From Gammaproteobacteria bacterium (GTDB lineage Bacteria > Pseudomonadota > Gammaproteobacteria > Thiohalomonadales > Thiohalomonadaceae), in assembly GCA_015232955.1 (NCBI GenBank), contig JADFYS010000108.1, forward strand, positions 1 through 6,773: a stretch of DNA of 6,773 bases, read 5' to 3'. Within the stretch, counting starts at the first letter, position 1. Each line of letters opens with the position of its first letter. Of the stretch, positions 1 to 6,773 are shown piece by piece. The position numbers and the translations under genes were made by a program. The notes beneath the pieces are model-generated. The model made no database searches, had not been told where the DNA came from, and saw nothing but the letters and a program-made list of their open reading frames with translations.

Positions 1-64
1 GGATGGGTTTACGGCGTCCCGCCAATCGGGTAGCGGAGATCCCCACCCTTAACTTCATGACATT
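1..64. mobile_element. Possible terminal end of an IS4-family insertion sequence (partial)
   Basis: The stretch 47-64, read on the minus strand as AATGTCATGAAGTTAAGG, matches about 13 of 18 bases of the IS4 terminal inverted repeat as I remember it (AATGCCGATCAGTTAAGG). The tip would lie at about 64-65 and the element would extend left, out of the window. No transposase domain is visible in the 64 bases present, and neither the other end nor the target duplication can be seen. The call rests on a remembered terminal sequence, so it is tentative. A chance match, or an unrelated gene tail, remains possible. Confidence 0.35.
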
Positions 65-132
65 GGGGTCTGAACGGTTACTCCTGAACAGAAGGGCGTA
101 AGTGGAATCTAGACGACAGGAGTGAGCACAGC
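65..132 (+). promoter_or_regulatory. Operon leader with ribosome binding site for the first kinase gene
   Basis: These bases separate the presumed insertion-sequence end from the first start codon. AGGAGTGAG at 118-126 contains a strong Shine-Dalgarno core, AGGAG at 118-122, ten bases before the GTG at 133. This decides the start: a GTG at 123 runs into a TGA after four codons, and no better candidate lies in frame upstream. I see no convincing -35/-10 pair, no sigma-54 -24/-12 pair, and no operator or terminator. The promoter may lie further upstream, or be supplied by the neighbouring element. Confidence 0.6.
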
Positions 133-2862
133 GTGACCAACGAAGAGTTCATCAATAAGCTAAAAGAGCTGAAACGGGGCTTTTTGGATCGCCTGCCGCA
201 GCGCCTGCAGGAGATCGAAACCCAGTTTGATGGCGTCCTTTTTGCGACCGTGGCCGAAGATCGGCGCAAGGCGCTTCTGGCACTGCAGGCGGAGAGCCAT
301 AAACTGGCAGGGGCTGCCGGTACTCACGGCTATCGTGAGATCTCTGAAGCGGCGCGCACGGTTGAGCTAAGCTGTGAAGGGTTGAGCGCCAGCGGTGAAC
401 CGTTCAACGACTCAGAGAAGGGAGAGGTTCGCGCCCTGCTGACTCTGTTGCGTCAGGGGAAGAGCGCCGACCCCAGCCTCTCGCTGTCGAAGATGACCGC
501 ATGGAAGGATTCCGAGAGAGATGGGGGGGAGCGGCGGCTGCTGCTGGTCGATGACGATCCCGAATTTTCGCTGCTCCTGCAGGAGCAGACAAAGATGTTC
601 GGCTACACAATCCTCTGCTGTAGCACTATCGCCGAGATGGAGCCGATCCTCACCAGCCATACTATCCTCGCGGTATTGATGGATGTGATGCTCCATGGTG
701 ACGAAGAGGCAGGGCCGAAAAAAATTCTCCAACTGCGTCAGCAGAAGCAGCTCTCGGTCCCGGTGATCTATCTTTCGGTCAGAAATGATACCCCCGCCCG
801 TCTCGGGGCGGTTCGTGCCGGTTGTGAAGGCTATCTGGTGAAGCCTTTTGATATTCATGAGTTGATCACCATCCTGGACCACCTGGTTCTGCAACCGACG
901 AAAAACCCGTATAGGGTCGCGGTGATCGATGATGATCCCGAGATTGCCAGCTATCACGCCACCCTTCTTCAAGCCAGAGGGGTGATCTGTAAAACGGTCC
1001 ATCAACCGTTACGGGTGTTGGCGCTGCTGCAGGAGTTCACACCCGATGTCATCCTGATGGATGTCAATATGCCGGAGTGTAACGGTTTTGAGCTGGCAGC
1101 GCTTATTCGTCAGTTTCCACAATATATCGAGACCCCGATCATCTTTTTAACCGCCGAGGGGGGGTTACAGCGGCGGGTCACCGGTATTCAGTCGGGTGGT
1201 GACGAATTTCTCGAAAAGGGGGCGGAAGAGTCGGTGCTGGTGGCGATGGTCTTCTCCCGCGCCAAACGGGCACGCAGCCTCAAAGGGATGGTGGAGCGGC
1301 TGTCGCGTAGTGAGTTGCGCTTCCAGACCAGCCTCAATTTTGCCAATATTGGCATCTGGGACTGGGATATCGTCAGCGGTGAGCTCCTCTGGTCAGAGCA
1401 GATTGCACCGATGTTCGGCTACCCGATGGGGGATCTCGAGACCAGCTATGACAACTTCATTGCCGCGGTTCACCCCGAAGATCGATCGCGGCTGCAGCAG
1501 GCCGTCGATAACTGCCTCCAAAACAGCTCTGGCTACGAGATCGAACACCGTGTCGTCTGGCCCGATGGCACCGTTCGCTGGCTCTATGAACGGGGAGATG
1601 TCACCCGGGATTCCAGGGGAGAGCCGCTGAAGATGTTGGGGGTGGTTCAGGATATCACCCGGCGTAAAGAGGCAGAAGAGGAGGCGTACCGGATAAGTCT
1701 TGAACTGCAGCAGGCGCGAGCAGCAGCAGATAGAGCCAATCAGGCGAAATCGGAGTTTCTCTCAAGTATGAGTCACGAGCTGCGAACACCGATTCACGCC
1801 ATTCTCGGTTTTGCGCAGGTGTTGTGTTCAAGTAAAAAACACCCCCTCAATCCGCGACAGCAGCGACAGGCGGAACATATCATTCGTGGTGGTGAACATC
1901 TCCTCCGTCTGGTGGATGGGGTGCTGGATCTGGCGCGAATTGAGGCGGGGCGGATCCACCTCACCATCGAACAGGTGGAGACTCTGCCCCTGATTGAGGA
2001 TACCCTCACCGTTATCCGGCATCAGGCAGAGGCGCGGGGTATCACCCTTCAGGTGAAACTCCCCCCCCAATTGCCGCCGATCCGCTGCGACGCAATGCGG
2101 GCGAAACAGGCGCTGCTCAACCTTCTCTCCAATGCGGTGAAATATAACCGGGAACAGGGGCGTATCCTAGTGAAAGCGGAGAGCGCGGTGGAGATGATGC
2201 GGATAACGGTCTGCGATCAGGGGCGTGGGATCGACCCCGAGCGGAGCAGTGAACTCTTCACCCCCTTCAGCCGTCTCGGTGCCGAGACAACAGAGGTCGA
2301 GGGGAGTGGGATCGGCCTCGCACTCAGCAAACGGTTGATGAGAGAGATGTCCGGTGATATCGGCTACGAGAGTGGAGAGGGGGGAGGGAGCTGCTTCTGG
2401 CTCGCGTATCCGTTGGCAAGAGATGGCGATACCCCCTCCATGGCGCACCACCACGCTGCGCCTCACCAGCTCTCATTTGGTTCCAAAAAGAGGCGGCTGC
2501 TCTATGTAGAAGATGATCCCGCTAATCTCGCCCTGATGGAGGATCTCTTTGATGGAATCCCTGAGTTTGATCTCATCTCTGCCATCGATGGTGAGACCGG
2601 GCTGACCCTTGCAGAACAGTACCGCCCCGATGTGATCATTCTCGATATCTATCTTCCGGGGATCGATGGTTTTGCGACACTGGCGCAACTGCAGCAGAGT
2701 GCGACGACGGCGACGATTCCGGTAGTCGCCCTAACCGCAGATGCCAAAAAAGAGAGTCGGGAGCGGGGGTTGGCGGCCGGTTTTGTGGAGTATCTGACCA
2801 AGCCGTTAGAGGTTCAGCAACTTCTTACTGTTTTAGAGAAGGTTTTGGAGCGAGCGCAATGA
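133..2862 (+). CDS. Cytoplasmic hybrid histidine kinase, Hpt-REC-REC-PAS-HisKA-HATPase-REC
   Basis: A 909-residue multidomain sensor kinase predicted to autophosphorylate and route phosphate through several internal domains. Domains in order: Hpt at about 1-115 with the HKLAG motif (acceptor His56); receiver 1 at about 134-252 (acid pocket Asp140-142, acceptor Asp184, Ser215, Lys237); receiver 2 at about 260-382 (Asp266-268, acceptor Asp310, Thr340, Lys362); PAS/PAC at about 395-513; a short coiled coil; HisKA with SHELRTP (His548); HATPase with N box (Asn663/Asn667), G1 DQGRG at 695-699, F box at 709-712 and G2 GSGIG at 724-728; receiver 3 at about 787-906 (Glu793-Asp795, acceptor Asp838, Thr868, Lys890). 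No signal peptide or membrane segment is visible, so the PAS domain probably reads an internal cue; its ligand is unknown. All catalytic residues appear intact. The Hpt and two receivers ahead of the kinase core are unusual, since Hpt is normally C-terminal. The gene starts with GTG and its last bases form ATGA with the next gene. The domain calls are strong; signal and partner are inferred. Confidence 0.93.
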   Translation: MTNEEFINKLKELKRGFLDRLPQRLQEIETQFDGVLFATVAEDRRKALLALQAESHKLAGAAGTHGYREISEAARTVELSCEGLSASGEPFNDSEKGEVRALLTLLRQGKSADPSLSLSKMTAWKDSERDGGERRLLLVDDDPEFSLLLQEQTKMFGYTILCCSTIAEMEPILTSHTILAVLMDVMLHGDEEAGPKKILQLRQQKQLSVPVIYLSVRNDTPARLGAVRAGCEGYLVKPFDIHELITILDHLVLQPTKNPYRVAVIDDDPEIASYHATLLQARGVICKTVHQPLRVLALLQEFTPDVILMDVNMPECNGFELAALIRQFPQYIETPIIFLTAEGGLQRRVTGIQSGGDEFLEKGAEESVLVAMVFSRAKRARSLKGMVERLSRSELRFQTSLNFANIGIWDWDIVSGELLWSEQIAPMFGYPMGDLETSYDNFIAAVHPEDRSRLQQAVDNCLQNSSGYEIEHRVVWPDGTVRWLYERGDVTRDSRGEPLKMLGVVQDITRRKEAEEEAYRISLELQQARAAADRANQAKSEFLSSMSHELRTPIHAILGFAQVLCSSKKHPLNPRQQRQAEHIIRGGEHLLRLVDGVLDLARIEAGRIHLTIEQVETLPLIEDTLTVIRHQAEARGITLQVKLPPQLPPIRCDAMRAKQALLNLLSNAVKYNREQGRILVKAESAVEMMRITVCDQGRGIDPERSSELFTPFSRLGAETTEVEGSGIGLALSKRLMREMSGDIGYESGEGGGSCFWLAYPLARDGDTPSMAHHHAAPHQLSFGSKKRRLLYVEDDPANLALMEDLFDGIPEFDLISAIDGETGLTLAEQYRPDVIILDIYLPGIDGFATLAQLQQSATTATIPVVALTADAKKESRERGLAAGFVEYLTKPLEVQQLLTVLEKVLERAQ
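2845..2850 (+). promoter_or_regulatory. Ribosome binding site of the HD-GYP gene, inside the first kinase gene
   Basis: TTGGAG, with GGAG at 2847-2850, stands eight bases before the ATG at 2859. It lies within the last codons of the upstream kinase. Together with the ATGA overlap it supports re-initiation or coupled translation from the same mRNA. Confidence 0.6.
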
Positions 2863-3950
2863 GTAGAGAAAATCAGGACCCCTATCAACTCAAGATCCTT
2901 ATAGTTGATGATGAACCGGTGAATGTCGAGATTCTCGAGCAGATGCTTGAGGATGAGGGGTATGAGAACCTCCGTTCTACTACGGATCCGCGTCAGGTCC
3001 TTCCCATCTACCAAGAGGAGGGGTTTGATCTTCTGCTGCTCGATATTCGTATGCCCCACCTCAGTGGGATAGAGCTCCTGCAACTTCTTGCGACCCCCTT
3101 TGCCAACGATTATGTCCCGGTGCTGGTGCTCACTGCCCAGACCGATGACACCACCCGGAGCGAGGCGCTGCAAGCGGGAGCGACCGATTTTCTGACCAAA
3201 CCCTTCCGCCAGTGGGAGGTTCTGCTGCGGATCAGAAATATGCTTAGAACCCGACTCTACTATATCGGTCAGCGTCAGCGGGGGGATACCCTGGAACAGC
3301 GGGTACGGGAGCGGACGAAGGAGGTCTATGCCACCCAGCTCAAAGTGGTAGAGCGCCTCGGGCGGGCGGGAGAGTTTCGTGATAACGAGACCGGCGCCCA
3401 TGTGATTCGGATGAGTCGCTGTTGTCAGTTGCTGGCGCTCGCCGCAGGATTGGATGAGAGGCAGGCAGAGCGGATCCTCTATGCCAGTCCGATGCACGAT
3501 GTGGGCAAGATCGGAATTCGCGATGAGATCCTTCTCAAACCGGGAAAGCTGAGCGCAGAGGAGTTTCACCTGATGAAACAACATGTGGAGATTGGGCGGG
3601 AGATCATCGGAGATCACGACTCAAATCTGCTGCAGCTGGCAGGGATCATCGCATTCAGCCATCATGAAAAGTGGGACGGAAGTGGTTATCCCCAAGGGCT
3701 GCAGGGGGAGGAGATCCCGTATGAAGGGCGGATAGCCGCTATCTGCGATGTCTTCGATGCCCTCACCTCTGCCCGACCTTATAAGGATGCGTGGCCGGTG
3801 GAGCGGGCGGTGGCCCTGATCGAGGAGGAGTCGGGGCGTCACTTTGATCCTCAGCTCACAACCCTCTTTCTCGGACTTATCCCGCAGGTGGTGGCGTTAA
3901 GGGGTGAGTTTCCCGATCTCCCTGTAGCGATGAGTGATCATGACCACTGA
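2859..3950 (+). CDS. REC-HD-GYP response regulator, predicted cyclic-di-GMP phosphodiesterase (RpfG-like)
   Basis: A 363-residue response regulator whose output domain should hydrolyse cyclic-di-GMP in the cytoplasm. The receiver (about 11-130) has Asp17-Asp18, acceptor Asp62 in LDIRMP, Thr92 and Lys114. A helical linker at about 131-165 contains the RVRERTKEV segment typical of this family. The HD-GYP domain (about 166-350) keeps the RDNETGAH motif (Glu177, His181), the HD pair His213-Asp214 followed by VGKIGI (Lys217), His242, the HHE motif (His268-His269), the GSGYP signature at 274-278 and Asp297 in CDVFD. All expected metal ligands are present, so an active enzyme is predicted. Its length is normal for a REC-HD-GYP protein. 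Its ATG overlaps the stop of the first kinase by four bases, and its own end overlaps the start of the membrane kinase, so it is probably the shared output of both. In-operon position makes phosphotransfer from them likely but not proven. Activity could also be on related cyclic dinucleotides such as cGAMP. Confidence 0.94.
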   Translation: MSRENQDPYQLKILIVDDEPVNVEILEQMLEDEGYENLRSTTDPRQVLPIYQEEGFDLLLLDIRMPHLSGIELLQLLATPFANDYVPVLVLTAQTDDTTRSEALQAGATDFLTKPFRQWEVLLRIRNMLRTRLYYIGQRQRGDTLEQRVRERTKEVYATQLKVVERLGRAGEFRDNETGAHVIRMSRCCQLLALAAGLDERQAERILYASPMHDVGKIGIRDEILLKPGKLSAEEFHLMKQHVEIGREIIGDHDSNLLQLAGIIAFSHHEKWDGSGYPQGLQGEEIPYEGRIAAICDVFDALTSARPYKDAWPVERAVALIEEESGRHFDPQLTTLFLGLIPQVVALRGEFPDLPVAMSDHDH

Positions 3951-6773
3951 AACAGAGAAGGTTGTGAAAACGGTGGACCAACGGACGGTGACCCGTTTTT
4001 TCATGCTCCTCTTCGCCACGGTGATCCTGCTCACAGCGGTGATCGTCTACAACGGCATGGAGAGACTCGATACCCTCGATCAGAAGCGGCAGGGTCTCCA
4101 CTATCTGCAGCTAATTCGGCCGCTACTCATCGCCCTGCCAGAGCATCGTGGCGCCTGTACCGCAGTGGTGATCGGCAGCTACGATCTGATTCAGGCGTGT
4201 AACCGCGCTACAGATACCATTGATCATAAGCTGAGGACGCTGTCGCAGCAGTTTCCGGCGCAAAAGTTTGCCGCGGACGACGATCTCCGCTGGCTTCAGG
4301 CGGAGTGGCAACGGTTACGACAGGGGGATAGCTTCTCCGATAGTCGCAGCTATTTTGACGCCCACACCCACTATGTTCACCGGCTGCAGGCGGTGGCGGA
4401 GAAGGTCTATTTTGGTAGTGGCATCACCCTCGATCCCATGGCAGAATTTTTTACCCTGCAACTGCTGCATCAGGTCCTGCCGGTGCTGATGAATGAGTTT
4501 GGAATTATCCGTGGTCTCGGAACCGGGGTGATCGCCAACCGCGCGATCACTCCCGAACTTAAACAGGAGCTGGTGGGGTACAAGACCGTGATAGAGGCAC
4601 GGAGGCAGCAGATCCACTTTAAATTACTGAATCTCTCAGTCTTTGAGGAGGAGAGAAGCGGGGGGGTGGCAGAGATTCAACAACAGCTACAACAGGTGAT
4701 GACCGATAGTGCGAACTTTATCCAGCAGCAGCTAAAACCGTTGATGGCAGAAGAGTGGCCGGAGAGTGATGCCTTATTTTTTCAGGCGGCGACACAGCCC
4801 ATCGACCACCTTCTCGAGGTCTATGATCAGATCGCTGCTGAGTTGATAGTGCAGTTACAGGAGCGAAGAGCGCGGTTAAGTCGCCATTTTATCGCGGTAA
4901 TGGTTGCTATCTTTCTGTTACTGGCATTAATCGCCACCCTTCAGGGCCGTTTTATCGATCTCTATCGCCGTCATGCGAAGGCGAGAGAGAAGGCGGAGGC
5001 GGCGGTGGTGGCAAAGAACCTCTTTCTCGCCCATATGAGCCATGAGCTACGGACACCGATGAATGCCATTGTTGGCTTCTCGCAGCGGGCAATGGTGAAA
5101 GGGGAGAGTGGTCCGCTCCACGAGCTTCACCTCAAGATCCACAACTCCGCCACCTCGTTACAGCATATCCTCACCGATATTATCGACTTTGCGGCGATTG
5201 ACGCCGAACAGGTAGAGATCACCAGCGATAACTTCAGTATTCAGACCCTCTATAGCCGACTCAAAAAGATATTAGAGCCTCTGGCAGCGACCAAGGATCT
5301 ACAGCTACACCTCTTTCTCGATCCCAACCTCCCCCCCTACTTCCGCGGTGACTCTTTTCATCTGGGCCAGATATTGACCCGACTGGGGAGTAACGCCATT
5401 AAGTATAGCCGTTCCGGGACAGTCGATATCTCGGTAATCGCTGAAGAGAGTGAAGAGGATGGGATCTATCGTCTCTGTTTTAGCGTCAGGGATAGTGGTG
5501 TCGGCATTACACCCGATCAGCTCCAGCATCTTTTTCAACCCTTTACCCAAGAGGGGGATAACGCCACCACTCGTCAACGAGACGGGATAGGGTTAGGGCT
5601 GGCGATCAGCAGGCGGCTGGCAGAGATGATGGGGGGAGAGCTGACTGTGAAGAGTGAAGTCGGCAGAGGGAGCACCTTCTATCTTACGATCCCCCTTCCA
5701 GAGGGAGAGGCGGTAGCGGAAAAAGAGGGGGAGATGGAGATCTCCGACGCTGCAGCGAAGGTCGCGGGCGCGAGCGTGCTGCTGGTGGAAGACAACCTTA
5801 TTAATCAGGAGCTTGCTCTCTCAATCTTGGAGGAGTACGGGATCTCGGTTGCGGTTGCCAACCACGGAGAAGAGGCGGTTAAGAGGGTGGCGCAGGAGCG
5901 TTTTGATGCGATATTGATGGATATTCAGATGCCGGTGATGGACGGCTATTGCGCGACCGAAGCGATCCGTAGACAGCAGCCAGAGGCAGAGAGAGTGCCA
6001 ATTATCGCCATGACCGCCAATATCCTTGACAGTGATCGCGCCCGGGCAACTGCAGCGGGTATGGACGATTTCATCCCCAAACCGGTAGAGGTTACCCACC
6101 TGATTCAGACCCTTGGGCGCTGGATTACGCCGAAAAAAGGGGAGAGTGCTGCCATTGCAACACCGCTCCCTGTAGTTCAACTCCCCGCACTAGAGGCGGG
6201 TGGGCAGTCCGAGATCAATCTGCCCGGGGTCGATGTTGCCGGAGCTCTGGGTCGCCTCCTTGGAAATCGCCGCCTCTACTACCGGATCCTTCAGCGTTTT
6301 CGGACCCAACAACGGCAGTGTGTAGCGAAGATCCGCACCTCCATCGTTGCTGGAGACAGGGTAACCGCAGAGCGCCACGCCCACACATTAAAGGGAGTTG
6401 CCGCCACGATTGGCGCCGAGAGCCTGCGACAGCTGGCGGCGGGTCTCGAGATATCGATTCGGGGGGGCGACGGGATCTCCCTGTTAATCGCGCAGCTTAC
6501 CAGCACCGACAAGGAGCTGCAGGAGCTCTGCATCATGCTCGATAGTGTCGCCGGGGTGCTGGAACAGGAGGAGGAGACGGCTGCCACCACCGCTAGCCTT
6601 ACACCAACGCAGACGAAAAGTGTCCCCAGCGAGAGTGTGCAGGAGATCTATCGCCAATGTCTGGGCGCACTGGAGTCCTATGACGCCGCGTGTGATCCTC
6701 TGCTGCGTGAACTGCGGCACAGGGCAGAGGGGGAAGAGGCCAAACAGGCGCTTGACCAAGTGTTGGCAGAGGT
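3940..6773 (+). CDS. Membrane hybrid histidine kinase, BarA-like TM-sensor-TM-HisKA-HATPase-REC-Hpt (3' partial)
   Basis: An open frame of 944 codons runs to the window edge with no stop, so the C-terminus is missing. TM1 is at about 20-38 and TM2 at about 317-334, enclosing a roughly 275-residue extracytoplasmic, mostly helical sensor. The EHRG segment at 68-71 and RGLGTG at 191-196 recall the two helical bundles of NIT (nitrate/nitrite-sensing) domains, a weak resemblance. No HAMP domain follows TM2; a short coiled coil leads straight to HisKA with SHELRTP (His368). The HATPase has an N box with Asn485, G1 DSGVG at 518-522, F box at 532-535 and G2 GIGLGL at 549-554. The receiver has Glu617-Asp618, acceptor Asp661, Thr692 and Lys714. 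The Hpt domain at about 776-870 carries AHTLKG with His815. A helical region continues after it. The ATG at 3940 overlaps the HD-GYP gene by 11 bases and has only a weak ribosome binding site. GTG 3934 is a near-equivalent start; GTG 3973, preceded by GAGAAGG at 3955-3961, is another. The domain layout matches BarA/EvgS-type unorthodox kinases, but the sensor does not identify the gene. Confidence 0.92.
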   Translation, partial: MTTETEKVVKTVDQRTVTRFFMLLFATVILLTAVIVYNGMERLDTLDQKRQGLHYLQLIRPLLIALPEHRGACTAVVIGSYDLIQACNRATDTIDHKLRTLSQQFPAQKFAADDDLRWLQAEWQRLRQGDSFSDSRSYFDAHTHYVHRLQAVAEKVYFGSGITLDPMAEFFTLQLLHQVLPVLMNEFGIIRGLGTGVIANRAITPELKQELVGYKTVIEARRQQIHFKLLNLSVFEEERSGGVAEIQQQLQQVMTDSANFIQQQLKPLMAEEWPESDALFFQAATQPIDHLLEVYDQIAAELIVQLQERRARLSRHFIAVMVAIFLLLALIATLQGRFIDLYRRHAKAREKAEAAVVAKNLFLAHMSHELRTPMNAIVGFSQRAMVKGESGPLHELHLKIHNSATSLQHILTDIIDFAAIDAEQVEITSDNFSIQTLYSRLKKILEPLAATKDLQLHLFLDPNLPPYFRGDSFHLGQILTRLGSNAIKYSRSGTVDISVIAEESEEDGIYRLCFSVRDSGVGITPDQLQHLFQPFTQEGDNATTRQRDGIGLGLAISRRLAEMMGGELTVKSEVGRGSTFYLTIPLPEGEAVAEKEGEMEISDAAAKVAGASVLLVEDNLINQELALSILEEYGISVAVANHGEEAVKRVAQERFDAILMDIQMPVMDGYCATEAIRRQQPEAERVPIIAMTANILDSDRARATAAGMDDFIPKPVEVTHLIQTLGRWITPKKGESAAIATPLPVVQLPALEAGGQSEINLPGVDVAGALGRLLGNRRLYYRILQRFRTQQRQCVAKIRTSIVAGDRVTAERHAHTLKGVAATIGAESLRQLAAGLEISIRGGDGISLLIAQLTSTDKELQELCIMLDSVAGVLEQEEETAATTASLTPTQTKSVPSESVQEIYRQCLGALESYDAACDPLLRELRHRAEGEEAKQALDQVLAE

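Noticed and set aside
18..30. A small hairpin (CCCG-CCAAT-CGGG) considered as a terminator or recombination site
   Set aside because: The stem is only four base pairs and no T tract follows.
3..101. A short frame open at the left edge and ending at a TAA (99-101), which could be the tail of an upstream gene
   Set aside because: About 32 residues with no recognisable motif, and the frame crosses the presumed insertion-sequence terminus at 47-64. Coding cannot be supported.
412..1005. A 197-residue minus-strand open frame opposite the Hpt and receiver domains of the first kinase
   Set aside because: It is antisense to clear receiver motifs and is explained by the codon bias of the real gene.
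1196..1630. A 144-residue plus-strand open frame inside the first kinase gene
   Set aside because: It is an out-of-frame shadow of receiver 2 and the PAS domain, rich in Ser, Arg and Trp as expected for a GC-rich shifted frame, with no domain motif.
2814..3617. A 267-residue minus-strand open frame opposite the HD-GYP gene
   Set aside because: The opposite strand encodes an unmistakable receiver and HD-GYP domain. The antisense product has no recognisable motif or ribosome binding site of note.
3900..3960. A possible terminator or internal promoter between the HD-GYP gene and the membrane kinase gene
   Set aside because: The genes overlap, and no GC-rich hairpin with a T run or recognisable promoter pair is present.
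1..6773. CRISPR arrays, tRNA or rRNA genes, riboswitches, or an undescribed defence or mobile system
   Set aside because: No direct repeat array, RNA gene signature or non-signalling coding region is visible; nearly every base is accounted for by the three signalling genes.

Overview
The window is almost entirely filled by one plus-strand operon of signal-transduction genes. Two very large hybrid histidine kinases flank a receiver-HD-GYP response regulator. The first two genes share an ATGA stop/start overlap and the next two overlap by about 11 nt, so the three are probably co-transcribed and translationally coupled. GC-rich codon use, the BarA-like layout of the third protein and the RpfG-like second protein suggest a Gram-negative pseudomonadote, perhaps a gammaproteobacterium from an environmental lineage rich in hybrid kinases. 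The taxonomic guess is weak, because no housekeeping gene is present.

Layout: positions 1-132 are non-coding as far as can be supported. About 1-64 looks like the terminal end of an IS4-family insertion sequence, judged from the terminal-repeat-like end only. About 65-132 is the operon leader with a good ribosome binding site. Gene 1 (133-2862, GTG start, 909 aa) is a soluble hybrid kinase ordered Hpt-REC-REC-PAS-HisKA-HATPase-REC. Gene 2 (2859-3950, 363 aa) is REC-HD-GYP, a predicted cyclic-di-GMP phosphodiesterase with a full set of metal ligands. Gene 3 (3940 to beyond 6773) is a membrane-anchored hybrid kinase: TM, a roughly 275-residue extracytoplasmic helical sensor, TM, HisKA, HATPase, REC, Hpt. 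It has no stop codon before the window ends.

Working model (inference): the cytoplasmic kinase and the membrane kinase each sense a different cue. Their receiver and Hpt domains pass phosphate to the receiver of the HD-GYP protein, which adjusts cyclic-di-GMP turnover. The window encodes no DNA-binding output domain and no GGDEF cyclase, so cyclic-di-GMP hydrolysis is the only recognisable output. Four conserved receiver aspartates in the kinases, one in the regulator, two Hpt histidines and two HisKA histidines give nine potential phosphorylation sites in three adjacent genes.
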